Source of the DNA: Caprella mutica
Lineage: Eukaryota > Arthropoda > Malacostraca > Amphipoda > Caprellidae
Assembly (NCBI GenBank): GCA_947561585.1
Contig: CANNZV010000126.1
Coordinates: 1-64,000 of the forward strand
Direction of reading: 5' to 3'
Length of the DNA stretch: 64,000 bases
Part shown: positions 12,266 through 21,379 of the stretch, in pieces
Layout: each line of letters opens with the position of its first letter
How positions within the stretch are numbered: the stretch's first letter is position 1
Translations under genes and position numbers: made by a program
Notes under the pieces: generated by a model
Database searches by the model: none
Told to the model about the DNA's origin: nothing
What the model saw: only the letters and a program-made list of their open reading frames with translations

Positions 12266-13382
12266 ATGCAAACAATTACTATGAGACGTTGCAAAGTTTT
12301 TGTGCACAAATTCCATCCATGTGCCTCACATGAGCCACGGGTAGCGTGTATCACGCGATCAGTCACAGATGACCCAAGGAAGTGGCTATACAATCCTGAG
12401 TCCTGCGCCCTCTGGGCTCCAGCTTTTGAAGCTGCTAAACGAGGAGACATTGTAGCAGAAAGGAACCTTGTTCAATGGTTTAGAATGCTCCGTGTCCATC
12501 GTACAAGGAGACACAAGGCCTACAATATGACTATGGCAGAAGCCTATGATTTTTGGGTGAGTTATTATCTTGTAATAATTATCTGTCATTTTCCATATTT
12601 AAGATGGCATTATCCAATGCTAATTATTATGTATTCTTTACATTTCAGGAATCTAAGACGATTCAAGAAAAGTATAAAGCTATAATTCCGGAGGAGAAAT
12701 ATGCATTTGATGGACGTTCGTCATCAATATCTTCAGAGAGACAGAGTGAGCATAAATCTTCAGATAGTGAATCTGTTTCTTCATCTTGTTCTCGAAACCG
12801 TAAGTTACTCTATGAGTGGTTATAACAATTTTATATTAACGCATTTTCATGCAAATGTGTTATTTCATACTTGTTTCTACAGGTAAATCCAAGGAAACAT
12901 GTACTACAAGCTCTGGAACTCCTGCTGTTCAGATCCAACCTACAATCTCTCGTCCGCAATCCTCTACGACAGAGGAAGTGAAAAATATGACTGACTCTCA
13001 AGTTGAAGTTATTTCAACTTTGCAGAAGAACCAGAAACTTATGCAATCTGAGATAGTTGAGGTACAACAGGGTATTAAAGATATTTTGAATCATCTACGA
13101 GACCCTAAGAAGATACCAGAGCAATCAGATTCAAATCATGTTGATGGTAGGAACACATCAAGACGCTCAGTATCTCCAAATCCTTCTGAATGTTCTGAGT
13201 TCTCACAGCTCCACTATTCTCCTCCCGATCTTAACAATAGCAGTGATTTGGAACCTCAGTTTACTCCTGCCATTTTCCACTCTTCAAATGAAGACAATAC
13301 AAATGAATCCACTTTTCACTTAACAAATAGCCAAAATGGCTTGGAAACTTCACCCCTCACCTATTCAAGCAACAATAGATAG
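12266..13382 (+). CDS. DIRS ORF1 (spliced, 313 aa, function unknown)
   Basis: Three exons: 12266-12556, 12649-12799 and 12883-13382. Both introns have GTGAGT/GTAAGT donors and pyrimidine-rich TTTCAG/TCTACAG acceptors; phases 0 and 1 keep one open frame, whereas intron 1 (stop at 12683 without splicing) would otherwise cut it. Exon 1 encodes a Cys/His/Arg/Trp-rich segment (CALWAPAFEAAKRGDIVAE). Exons 2-3 are Ser-rich and hydrophilic with a heptad-like stretch (ISTLQKNQKLMQSEIVEVQQ), possibly a coiled coil. It ends overlapping ORF2 by 47 nt in another frame. I do not recognise a domain; a Gag or DNA-binding role is a guess. Confidence 0.6.
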
Positions 13383-14616
13383 AGATGTTGAAACTAAATC
13401 CATCAGAATATTATACAAGGGAGTGGGCTATAGTGAAAGTATGGGTTTCACCGTTACCCAATTCAATCCGATTCTCTACATAGTTTCTCAATTACCGGAC
13501 ACTCTTTTAGAGGCTTCAAATATAATTTTACAGGAGGAAGACCAAGAAAGTAACTTTTCGAATAGAGAGATCGTTCGTAAAATGTATTCCTGGTTTGATC
13601 AGCACCTGATTAAAGCTACAGGATGTATTCCTGACCCTAACGCAATCACTGCGACATTGTCACTGACTAATATCAATAACGAAAAACGTGCAATTAATTT
13701 GGCAACACCAGAGCCCAGTAAGCACAGACCTTCAAACAATAAATTTGATATTAAAGCATCTGATAGTCAACTGTTCAGTTTTCTAACTGGAAAGAGATTA
13801 GAAAATAAGGATTTAAATGAGCTAGGCATATATCTGGGTAACAATTTGGGTCGTATGTCTCAAAATGACGTAAAAGTGGACAGAGAAAAACGAGAAGATG
13901 CTCTTCGAAAGGTGCAAATCAGTGAGTTACTTCATCTTATCAAAAGTGTTACTCACTCTATTGGACTGTTGTCTGTTTCTAAAAGTATGGCCACATTGTC
14001 GAACAAATTGCAGCAGCTTGAATCGGTAATTCAGTTAGTAATCAATCTCCAGTCTGACCAATGGGAGAACTCTTTGGTAGACTGTCTAAAATTCCGTAAA
14101 ACGATGAGAGATAAAGTTTTGGGTAACTTCAGTCCAATGTTAATTCGGTCACAACTTTTGAATTCACCAACCTTGTCGGAGTCTCTTTTTGAAAAAGAGA
14201 CTGCAATAGAAGCTGAGCGTGCTTCTAAGGAACATCAGCATCTTCTGAGACCTGCTTACCTGAAACCTTCCATAGGTAAACAGGAAGGAGCTTCTGTATC
14301 TCTCAAGAGAATGAGAGATACAGAATTTCAGCCATCCTGGAATAACAACAAAAGACAGCAGGAATTCCCTGACCCTACGCAACGTAAAAGGCCACGTAGC
14401 CAAACATTTTCTGGAGTACCACGAACTGCGCAAAACCAAAAGAAACAAAATTTTCGTGACTTCAAAAGACCTTCGACAAATCCCCCTTCCGGAACAAAGA
14501 GGAATCAGTCAAACCAAGCGGGTGTCCGATGGCCATTTACAGGGGGGCACAGCAGTGCCAAATCCACTCAAGGAGCCAGACATTCACAAACCAATCGTAA
14601 ACCTTCCAATTCATGA
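13336..14616 (+). CDS. DIRS ORF2, gag-like protein, 426 aa
   Basis: Uninterrupted frame between ORF1 and the RT ORF, overlapping the latter by 161 nt. Largely helical middle (KVQISELLHLIKSVTHSIG, LSNKLQQLESVIQLVI) and a basic, Asn/Gln/Arg-rich tail (KRPRSQTFSG..NQKKQNFRDFKRP) suited to nucleic-acid binding. There is no CCHC knuckle. Position before RT and composition suggest a DIRS Gag. The start at 13336 is the first Met in frame; the upstream ORF1 could also feed in by frameshift. Confidence 0.65.
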   Translation: MAWKLHPSPIQATIDRDVETKSIRILYKGVGYSESMGFTVTQFNPILYIVSQLPDTLLEASNIILQEEDQESNFSNREIVRKMYSWFDQHLIKATGCIPDPNAITATLSLTNINNEKRAINLATPEPSKHRPSNNKFDIKASDSQLFSFLTGKRLENKDLNELGIYLGNNLGRMSQNDVKVDREKREDALRKVQISELLHLIKSVTHSIGLLSVSKSMATLSNKLQQLESVIQLVINLQSDQWENSLVDCLKFRKTMRDKVLGNFSPMLIRSQLLNSPTLSESLFEKETAIEAERASKEHQHLLRPAYLKPSIGKQEGASVSLKRMRDTEFQPSWNNNKRQQEFPDPTQRKRPRSQTFSGVPRTAQNQKKQNFRDFKRPSTNPPSGTKRNQSNQAGVRWPFTGGHSSAKSTQGARHSQTNRKPSNS

Positions 14617-16093
14617 AATACAACCAGGGGCACGGCTGACATCATATCTCGACGAATGGAACGGTGCTCCAAGGAGCACTCACAATATCATAAAAAGAGG
14701 TTTTCATTGGGAATGGATATCATCTCCACCAGCTCTCAAAATGCCATTAAGAAGAGCAGCACCGACACTTCTAAAGGAAGCTGTTCAAGATCTCTTAAAA
14801 AAGAAAGCCATTTACGAAGTTCCATGTCAACCGTGTTTCCAATCGCCAATATTCACAGTTCCAAAATCTTCTGGAAAAATTCGATTAATTTTAGATCTCA
14901 GCCAGTTAAACAAGCACATCAAAGCACCAACTTTCAAAGTGACAAATCATGTAACTCTCGCGAGATTACTTCAACTTCCAGCTTGGTTAACCTCAATAGA
15001 TTTGCAAGATGCGTACCTCCATATACCAATAATACCCAATTTACAGAAATTCCTGTCTTTCACAATAGATCATCATCTCTATTTTTTCAGGGCCCTGCCA
15101 TTCGGGCTGAATGTTGCTCCACAAGTATTTACACAAATCCTCAAATGGCCATTAAAATTATTACATCAGAAGGGAGTACATGTGGTGGCATATCTGGACG
15201 ACTGGGTGATTTGGGCTGCTTCCCAATCCCAAATAGGAATTCATACACAACAAGTCATAGATACTCTATCCAGATTAGGGTTCCTCATAAATATCGAGAA
15301 ATCACAACTAGATCCAGTTCAGAAATTGGTTTGGCTGGGAATAAAATGGTTTCCAGATACTGGTCACTGGGTTTTACCAAAAGAAAAGCAAGTGGAGATA
15401 ATGCTTCTGGCACAGAAGTTCATGGAGGAACGGCAAACTTCAAGAAGACAGTGGGAACAGTTTCTGGGGAAGATATCGTTTGTTTGTCAGATATACAAAC
15501 GTCTCCGTCCGTATTTCTATCCTCTGGCGAAGACACAGCGAATTTCTTCAGCAGTCAACAGATATGTTGTACGGCCACTACCACAAACGTTCCTGTCAGA
15601 ATTAATTCCTTGGGCCTCATTGGCTCTATTTCATCCACCACCAAGTTTCCGCCCACCACCACAGACCATTTGCATGTGGACAGATGCGTCTTCAAGTGGT
15701 TGGGGAGCTGTTTTAGAAACAAACATGACAAGTCAAGGACATTGGAATTCAAGGGAGGCTGTCTTACTCATCAACGTGAAAGAAGTACTGGCCGTGATAA
15801 AAGGGATTTTAGCATTCAATCTGAAGGACATCAGTATACATCTTTTTATAGACAACGAGCCTTCGAGAATGGCCATATTAAAAGGAGGATCTCGATCCCC
15901 ATCACTTCTATCCAGTATAAAAACACTAGTGAAGCTCATAACTTCACAAAACATACATCTACATGCTACACGAATTCCTTCAAACCTCAATACAATGGCA
16001 GATGCACTCAGCAGAGACCAACCACTTGCGACCGAATGGCAACTACCCAAAGCAATGTTTCAGAAGATAACGGCCCACTTCAAGTGGATTTAA
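14456..16093 (+). CDS. DIRS reverse transcriptase / RNase H, 545 aa
   Basis: RT palm motifs: LILDLSQLNKHI (145-155), TSIDLQDAYLHIPI with catalytic Asp182, ALPFGLNVAPQVF (213-225) and YLDD at 246-249. RNase H follows with WTD (Asp410), KE (Glu443), FID (Asp466) and MAD (Asp516), so the catalytic set is complete. The YLDD box and the FGLNVAP motif are typical of the DIRS/Ngaro group. The stop at 16091-16093 comes just before the expected C-terminal extension, which continues in frame 1 (VDLMATPLNSQLP...), so either a frameshift is used or this copy has one indel near 16080. Confidence 0.88.
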   Translation: MTSKDLRQIPLPEQRGISQTKRVSDGHLQGGTAVPNPLKEPDIHKPIVNLPIHEIQPGARLTSYLDEWNGAPRSTHNIIKRGFHWEWISSPPALKMPLRRAAPTLLKEAVQDLLKKKAIYEVPCQPCFQSPIFTVPKSSGKIRLILDLSQLNKHIKAPTFKVTNHVTLARLLQLPAWLTSIDLQDAYLHIPIIPNLQKFLSFTIDHHLYFFRALPFGLNVAPQVFTQILKWPLKLLHQKGVHVVAYLDDWVIWAASQSQIGIHTQQVIDTLSRLGFLINIEKSQLDPVQKLVWLGIKWFPDTGHWVLPKEKQVEIMLLAQKFMEERQTSRRQWEQFLGKISFVCQIYKRLRPYFYPLAKTQRISSAVNRYVVRPLPQTFLSELIPWASLALFHPPPSFRPPPQTICMWTDASSSGWGAVLETNMTSQGHWNSREAVLLINVKEVLAVIKGILAFNLKDISIHLFIDNEPSRMAILKGGSRSPSLLSSIKTLVKLITSQNIHLHATRIPSNLNTMADALSRDQPLATEWQLPKAMFQKITAHFKWI

Positions 16094-16437
16094 TGGCAAC
16101 ACCACTGAATTCACAGTTACCTCTATTTGTAAGCCCATTTTATCATCCGAAAGCCGTGGCGATAGATGTGCTAAGCACCGATTGGAACAGGTGGCAGCAA
16201 GTTTACATATTTCCACCGAGGAACTTTCTGCCAAGAATAATCTCAAAACTTCAAACATACAAATATCACGGAGTACTGGTAGCTCCTTGGCACCCAGAAT
16301 CACCGTGGTTCCCATATCTCCTGAGTCGCAGTGTCACACACCTGCACATTCTAGAGTCTCCCATTCAAACGGTACAGGGTCAGTGGCAGAAAGCAGACTC
16401 AAGAAATTGCGACAGATGGACCGCATTCAGTTTCTAA
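14656..16437 (+). CDS. Long frame overlapping the DIRS RT, with C-terminal DIRS domain
   Basis: A 593-codon open frame on the same strand, in the -1 frame relative to RT. Up to about 16090 it is Ser/Thr/Arg-rich and looks like the shadow of RT. From VDLMATPLNSQLP to about WHPESPWFPYLL it resembles the segment that follows RNase H in DIRS and Ngaro polyproteins. Heavily overlapping ORFs are known in DIRS1, so the frame may be used. Only the last 115 codons look like a conserved protein; the rest is unproven. Confidence 0.4.
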   Translation: MERCSKEHSQYHKKRFSLGMDIISTSSQNAIKKSSTDTSKGSCSRSLKKESHLRSSMSTVFPIANIHSSKIFWKNSINFRSQPVKQAHQSTNFQSDKSCNSREITSTSSLVNLNRFARCVPPYTNNTQFTEIPVFHNRSSSLFFQGPAIRAECCSTSIYTNPQMAIKIITSEGSTCGGISGRLGDLGCFPIPNRNSYTTSHRYSIQIRVPHKYREITTRSSSEIGLAGNKMVSRYWSLGFTKRKASGDNASGTEVHGGTANFKKTVGTVSGEDIVCLSDIQTSPSVFLSSGEDTANFFSSQQICCTATTTNVPVRINSLGLIGSISSTTKFPPTTTDHLHVDRCVFKWLGSCFRNKHDKSRTLEFKGGCLTHQRERSTGRDKRDFSIQSEGHQYTSFYRQRAFENGHIKRRISIPITSIQYKNTSEAHNFTKHTSTCYTNSFKPQYNGRCTQQRPTTCDRMATTQSNVSEDNGPLQVDLMATPLNSQLPLFVSPFYHPKAVAIDVLSTDWNRWQQVYIFPPRNFLPRIISKLQTYKYHGVLVAPWHPESPWFPYLLSRSVTHLHILESPIQTVQGQWQKADSRNCDRWTAFSF

Positions 16438-16473
16438 AGAGTATTTGGACGTCGAAATATGGCTCAGAGGTAG

Positions 16474-16701
16474 CGAGGTCCCTGTGTTTCTTCTTATCGA
16501 GAATCATCCATCAGACAGGCCAAATGTGCATGGAATTATTTCAAAGGCTGGTTACCGGAAAGGATTGAACGTTTACGTAGAAGTCACGTGATGAAATTTC
16601 TAATCTATCTTCAGAATATCTTCATCAACAAATATTTAGTACCAACAGACTCTTTGACACGATCATGCGTCGCTGGAAGACAGAAAATATCCGTTATCTA
16701 G
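16474..16701 (+). pseudogene. Truncated tyrosine recombinase of the DIRS element
   Basis: Frame 1 reads YRESSIRQAKCAWNYFKGWL and then VMKFLIYLQNIFINKYL, which fits the SAM-like N-terminal core-binding domain of DIRS tyrosine recombinases (S-R-x-Y/W-x-x-AW-x-x-F-x-x-W). The start (MDRIQFLKSIWTSKYGSEVA) is in frame 3 upstream, so an indel lies near 16470-16490. The frame stops at 16699, and nothing after it carries the catalytic R..HxxR..Y. An alternate frame stays open to about 16767 without recognisable motifs. Confidence 0.6.
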
Positions 16702-16767
16702 ATGAATCAGCCTACCTACGTAGGCAAATAAACCAATCATTGTTATTTAACAAATTATCTATGTATT

Positions 16768-17025
16768 AGGTAAAATACATACATACATAAATTTTTTGCC
16801 TGATTGAATACTACCTTTATTTCTAAATACATATAAAAAGATATGTATCATATAAAGACAGCCATATGTTAAAATTAAGTTTTGTTCTCAATTTTCGAAT
16901 ATATGTCATTGCTATCATATGTTTATTTGACCTTTAATATATAGAGTATTAATAAATAAGCTTCAGTCTTCCATCACCGCAACTGTCTTCGCCTTCTCCT
17001 TGGAGATGGGCCTGGTGGTATGTCG
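16768..17025. other. DIRS 3' untranslated region
   Basis: AT-rich, including CATACATACATACATA (16778-16790). No coding signal between the recombinase remnant and the internal complementary region. Confidence 0.5.
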
Positions 17026-17143
17026 AAGCTAATAAAGGCGTTTTGAGATAACCTAGCGTAGAAAGCATGAAAAGATACAGATTGACGCAGGAAAGCGTTA
17101 CTCTTTTCATGCGCCAATCGTAGCTAGGTTATCTCAAAACGCC
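17026..17143. repeat. DIRS internal complementary region
   Basis: Reads as complement of the left end (GAAGCTAATAAAGGCG...GCATGAAAAG), then AT (17075-17076), then complement of the right end (ACAGATTGACGCAGG...CAAAACGCC). In the DIRS replication model this serves as the template that joins both ends into a circle, so it records the circle junction directly. Confidence 0.9.
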
Positions 17144-17195
17144 GGGCCTCCTCCTCCCCCGAAGACAGTACCCACTACTTTGAGGTCAGGGAGAT

Positions 17196-17430
17196 CATAC
17201 TGAAGATACAGTCAAAGAGGAACCTACAATACGACTAGCCTAGAGCCTAATAGGATGAAAAGACGAAATTTTTATAATTTATTTTCTGATAACAGTATAT
17301 TGACAGAAAACGGTAGATTACAGCCGAAGCAAAAGCAAAACAGAAGGGAGAAGCTAATAAAGGCGTTTTGAGATAACCTAGCTACGATTGGCGCATGAAA
17401 AGAGTAACGCTTTCCTGCGTCAATCTGTAT
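17196..17430. repeat. DIRS right inverted terminal repeat
   Basis: Complement of the left terminus from CATACTGAAGATACAG to GGCGTTTTGAGATAACCTA, then a unique tail of about 55 bp ending GCGTCAATCTGTAT. Confidence 0.88.
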
Positions 17431-17639
17431 GTTTGAGTAATTTCAATAAAAACACGAGTTTTTTCAAAGTTCTCAATCCTTCAGTAATACATAGGAAACA
17501 AATAACTTTAAACCCTTGTATCTCAAAAAGTATTAGTTTTTAAAAAATCGGTTTTGATTTTCGGATTTCATGGACAAAATACATAAATAAAAAATAATTT
17601 AAATCAAATTTGGTGGGGGTCGTGAAATGAAAAGATCCA

Positions 17640-18186
17640 GTTCAATCATGTGCATAAATGAGTGATGGGTGATTTTGCCACAGTTTTCATTGATATATAT
17701 GTTAATGGTGATAATGATCTCTTTATATTTATTTTAATTTGACTTTTTGCCTGCTGTTTCGATTGTGTCAAATTCAGAAAATATTTTCTCTTTGCAAGAT
17801 GAAACTGCACCTTATTGGTCAGGATGTTTCAGACAAAGGCAGATTGAAAACAAACACCAAAGACTGTGTTCACCATTACTATTTAAATACATAATCAGCA
17901 CGGAAATGACATAATTGAACAGTTAAATATTTAAATTATCATATCGACATATAGTTCAATAATTGCTAATTTATAGATTATTGAATATGTCTGATAATGA
18001 ACAAATTATCAGTGCTGAACAATTGGGATTGGCATTAATTCTCTTACCAGAACGCCCTCCGATTCGATTTTGTTTGTTAAGAAGTAATCTCACTTACTAC
18101 AGATTAGAACAGTACAGCATCAGTCGTCTGAGTAATAAGATACGACATTAGGGTTTGGCAAAAGTATCTTGGATCTCATTTCTAAC
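17640..18186 (+). promoter_or_regulatory. Upstream region of kinase copy B
   Basis: Conserved with the upstream regions of D (36324-36921) and E (59100-59650, reversed). TCAGT at 18120-18124, within GCATCAGTCGTCTGAG, matches the arthropod initiator consensus and lies 63 bp before the ATG. No convincing TATA box at -30. The promoter call is inference. Confidence 0.4.
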
Positions 18187-20752
18187 ATGGCTTCCGAAGA
18201 ATCGTAAGTGTTATTGAGCTATGGTTCCTTCCTGGACTTTGTAGGTAAATAAATTTTAAATATATTTGAATTTCGTAATCTGGAATTTATTATAGGTAAA
18301 GTTTTCCCTCTGTTTAAGGCAACACTGCTATCTTTTGATTAATCTTCTAAAATCTATACCTGTTCTGCTATCCTGCGTCTGCTTATTAATAATTCATTGG
18401 ATTGTATGCCAATAATAAATTCTAGATTTTCCAAAATTATATAGGTAGAGCCTAGATATATAAAATTCTTTTTTTTTAATTATCGTCGATATCTTGAGTG
18501 CTTTATGGAGTATATTAGATGGTGGATGCTCTATTTTGGTTGATATGTGAACTTCCATAGTAATTATTTAAATTTTGTTTGAGCTCTGGTCCTCCACACT
18601 TCCATAAATATTAGGTCTATGCTGGTGTCCATAATAGGCTTTACTAAGTTTACTTTGTACTGATAGAGGACTTCTTCCATTTAAATTTGCGGTATACTTT
18701 GCTTATATTTAATCTCATAGATGTACTTTTTTTAAGATCAAAGATTGTCTAGATAGGGGTAATACACCTAATGAATGTAAATGAATTTGAAGTGTCGAAA
18801 GTAGAGGTATCAAGATTTTCATTTAATTTCAAATTTAATAATAGATTTCAGCCGGTAGTTTATTCTCAGAATAAAGTCCCCACCAAGCAAATTTTTTATT
18901 GCTTAAATCAACGGGGCTAATGCTTCTTATTATACTGCAAACTCCATCAAATTTGATAAGCTTATTAGTTTTATAAGCTTTTAAATATTTTTATTATCGA
19001 AGCCTATTTTACTTCCTACTTCTAATTTTCACTGAGAATGTACACCATTTGTTTTATCAACTAGGTATTAGGTTTAATAAATCTTATAATATTCGTGTAA
19101 AGGTATAAAATGTTAAACTTTTTATAGAACCGTTTATTTATTAACATCTTAAACAAACATCTTAAACAAAACAAACTAAGGCCAAAAACTCATGGGTTGT
19201 TGGAAAATCAAATTTACAATTAAAACAAAGTGTACTATCTTTCTCAGCGTAAGGTTAGAGATTCGCTTGATTGTTGCTCACAGAATATTAACTTTAAAAG
19301 CAAATAATAAAATAAATACTGAACCGAATTGTATGCGGTTTGCGGAATGAAGTAGTTTTATATTATGTAATAAACTCATTACTCCCCCTGAGTCTGGAGA
19401 GTACCTTTAAAAGTAAGAAATTCTTTATTCTCTTTCCAGGTTCAGTGTCCCAAAAGAGACTTTGTTGAAGCTGATGAAAACCGTTTATCCTGATGGAGGC
19501 TATGATTCAGATAGATATGAAGGATGTACGAAAACTGGAGATCATTTTGCTTCTGATGTATCCTGCCTACTATTGGAGACTGTAGTTAAAGGTGCTCTTG
19601 TTAAAGATAGCTTTGTCGTGAAGAAAAACCCTGGGGTTAAGAAGACTGCTGTGTTAAACAAGGTTATGTCGCTGCAGTTCAAGAAAGAGGGTGCTTTCTA
19701 TACAGAAATTCTTCCTCTCCTGAATGCACAACTTAAGTCTGCGGATGAAAACCCTCTTCGTACTCCTAAGCTCTTCCATCTAGACCTTACTGAGGGCTAT
19801 GAAATACTCTTCCTGGAGAATATGAATAAAGAAGGATATTATACATTAGACAGGAAGGAGTCTTTAGAAATTGATACAATTAAAGTTGTCATCGCTGAAT
19901 TGGCCAGGCTTCATGCAGCATCGGTTATGGTTCTGGCAAATCACACTATAGATGCTTAAGCATTAGAAGAGATCTACAGTCAATTCACAAATTCCAGAGA
20001 GGCTAGAATGTTCCCTAATTCCTATGAACATTATGCTGAGCTGGCAAATGACTATGACCAGCAGTCTATTGCTCAATTCTTCAAAGCACACAAAAGGAAT
20101 TCTCAGCGAATTTTTGAAGAATTGTTAAGAACCACTGACAAATTCAAGGTGTTGAATCATGGAGAACCGTGGGTTTCAAACTTCTTAATAAAGTAAGTAA
20201 TTTTTAAGATTGGTACGAAATAAACTTAAACTAACTGTCATTTTCTTAATGTTTTTCTTTACTAGGACTGATGATGATAAGGTTAACACCTGCGTTTTGA
20301 TTGACTTCCAAATGATTAGACTTGGGTCTCCTGCTCTGGATTTGAATCACCTGTTCTACACTTGCCTTGACGGGGAAGCACGGAAAGCCAATATTGAAGA
20401 TTATTTGGAGTTCTACTACGACACTTTCGAAAATGTTCTAAAATCTGCTAAATTTGATGCACCTTTCACCAAGGAAGAACTTGTAAAGGAGTATTACCTT
20501 AAGAACCTATTTGGTTACATCATGATGATTGATACTTTGTACAAAGTGAAGTGCGAAGACGATGACTGCCTTAAAGTAACCGATTTTATCTGTGAGGAGA
20601 TGACCGCTATTGAAACTAGGAGACGGGCGTATGTGAAACGTAGGAAAGATTTGATGTCTTCTCGTCTCTCTGCATTATTCTCAGAAATATCTGATAAGGA
20701 GTTCTCTAAACTGAAGATATCGAGGAATTTATTAAGGATCTGAATGAAGAGT
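18187..20752 (+). pseudogene. CHK kinase-like (EcKL), copy B, broken
   Basis: Same gene model as copy D: exon 1 18187-18203 (MASEES), exon 2 19440-20192, exon 3 20266 to about 20752, with intact GTAAGT/AG sites. Two lesions: codon 179 is TAA (19957-19959) where D has GAA, and a 1-nt deletion near 20698-20705 shifts the last residues so that the frame ends at 20743. The remaining sequence retains FVVKK, HGEPWVSN and IDFQ and is nearly identical to D, so loss is recent. It also carries small missense changes in the region after the stop (INSREAG reads TNSREAR). A truncated 178-aa product would lack the catalytic loop. Confidence 0.88.
18872..19411. mobile_element. AAAGGTCC-type MITE in intron 1 of copy B
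   Basis: AAAGTCCCCACCAAGCAAA on the left and GGAGAGTACCTTT on the right, inverted relative to the copy at 8749. The left end is shorter than in copy D, which has an extra 40 bp containing a second partial terminus. Confidence 0.5.
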
Positions 20753-20815
20753 AAATTTTAACTGTTAATATTTTACTTAGATTATATTGAAATTGTTTAA
20801 TTTTACGAATTTATC

Positions 20816-20821
20816 AATAAA
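20816..20821 (+). promoter_or_regulatory. Poly(A) signal of copy B
   Basis: AATAAA in ATCAATAAAGTATCC, about 65 bp after the ancestral stop; same context in D and E. Confidence 0.6.
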
Positions 20822-21379
20822 GTATCCTTTAATATACACAGGTTTTATTATCATAAGGTGTTTTTAGTTTCGAACTACCTGACCACTTCAGGTCAGGTCA
20901 AGATTGCAGATGAAGCTTTCTAGTTTAAACTTTCAGAGTTTTAAACCTCCATAAATTATATGAAAATGTCCCTTTCGCATGTTCAGTTCAAATCTAAATA
21001 TTTATTCTCTAATCTCAATATTATGGAAATTATCTCAAGTATTAACATCTAATTTGCAAAATGCCTTAAATTAGCTGATTTCTTACTTGCTGAAGTATAT
21101 TAAATAAGCGAACTAGGTGGCCTAAGCTGTAATTGAATGAATGCCTTCATTAGGTACCAAATGTTGACAAGTGAGTCATTTGAACATTAATTCTTAATTT
21201 AATGAGTTTTTAAAATAAGTAGATTTATATTAACGCAGGCTTAGTCTCTATTTACACTCCAGCACGCTGCGTGCGGGAGTTGATACTAGGTTTCCACTAC
21301 ATTGCGGGAGTTTAAAAGTTCCATATCTGTACTAGTAACTCTATTGAGCTGAAATTTTGTGTGGTTCATATTCATGATT
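20822..21379. other. 3' flank of copy B, no gene
   Basis: Matches 39614-40112 plus 45400-45456 of unit 2. The uninterrupted CATAT at 21322-21326 is the empty site of the Copia insertion in unit 2. Confidence 0.6.
21256..21280. repeat. Short perfect hairpin
   Basis: ACTCC-a-GCACGC-t-GCGTGC-g-GGAGT: 11 paired bases per arm with one mismatch. Retained exactly in unit 2 at 40042-40066. GC-rich in an AT-rich setting; function unknown. Confidence 0.6.

Larger units (their letters stand above)
11554..17430 (+). mobile_element. DIRS-type tyrosine-recombinase retrotransposon
   Basis: 5.88 kb. DIRS elements integrate as circles by a tyrosine recombinase and make no target duplication. Seen here: inverted termini (11554-11757 and 17196-17430), an internal complementary region (17026-17143) that joins the complements of both ends, ORF1 with introns, a gag-like ORF2, RT/RNase H and a truncated recombinase. 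The empty site is preserved in unit 2 at 36111/36112. The shared dinucleotide AT at both junctions and at the circle junction marks the crossover. Missing recombinase catalytic residues make this copy non-autonomous. Confidence 0.9.
11035..17639. mobile_element. Foldback element interrupted by a DIRS insertion (unit 1)
   Basis: The left arm begins TGGATCTTTCCCATTTTAC at 11035 and the right arm ends with its near complement at 17639; about 200 bp of each arm is inverted-repetitive. GTTCAA flanks both sides as a probable target duplication. The uninterrupted copy in unit 2 (35592-36323) is only 732 bp. The centre holds GGGGGCGACACGCCCCCC and GGGGTGTGCCGCCCC motifs. Confidence 0.65.

Noticed and set aside
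14164..16315. Minus-strand frames of 65-105 codons opposite the DIRS genes
   Set aside because: Antisense shadows of ORF2 and RT with no protein-like features.
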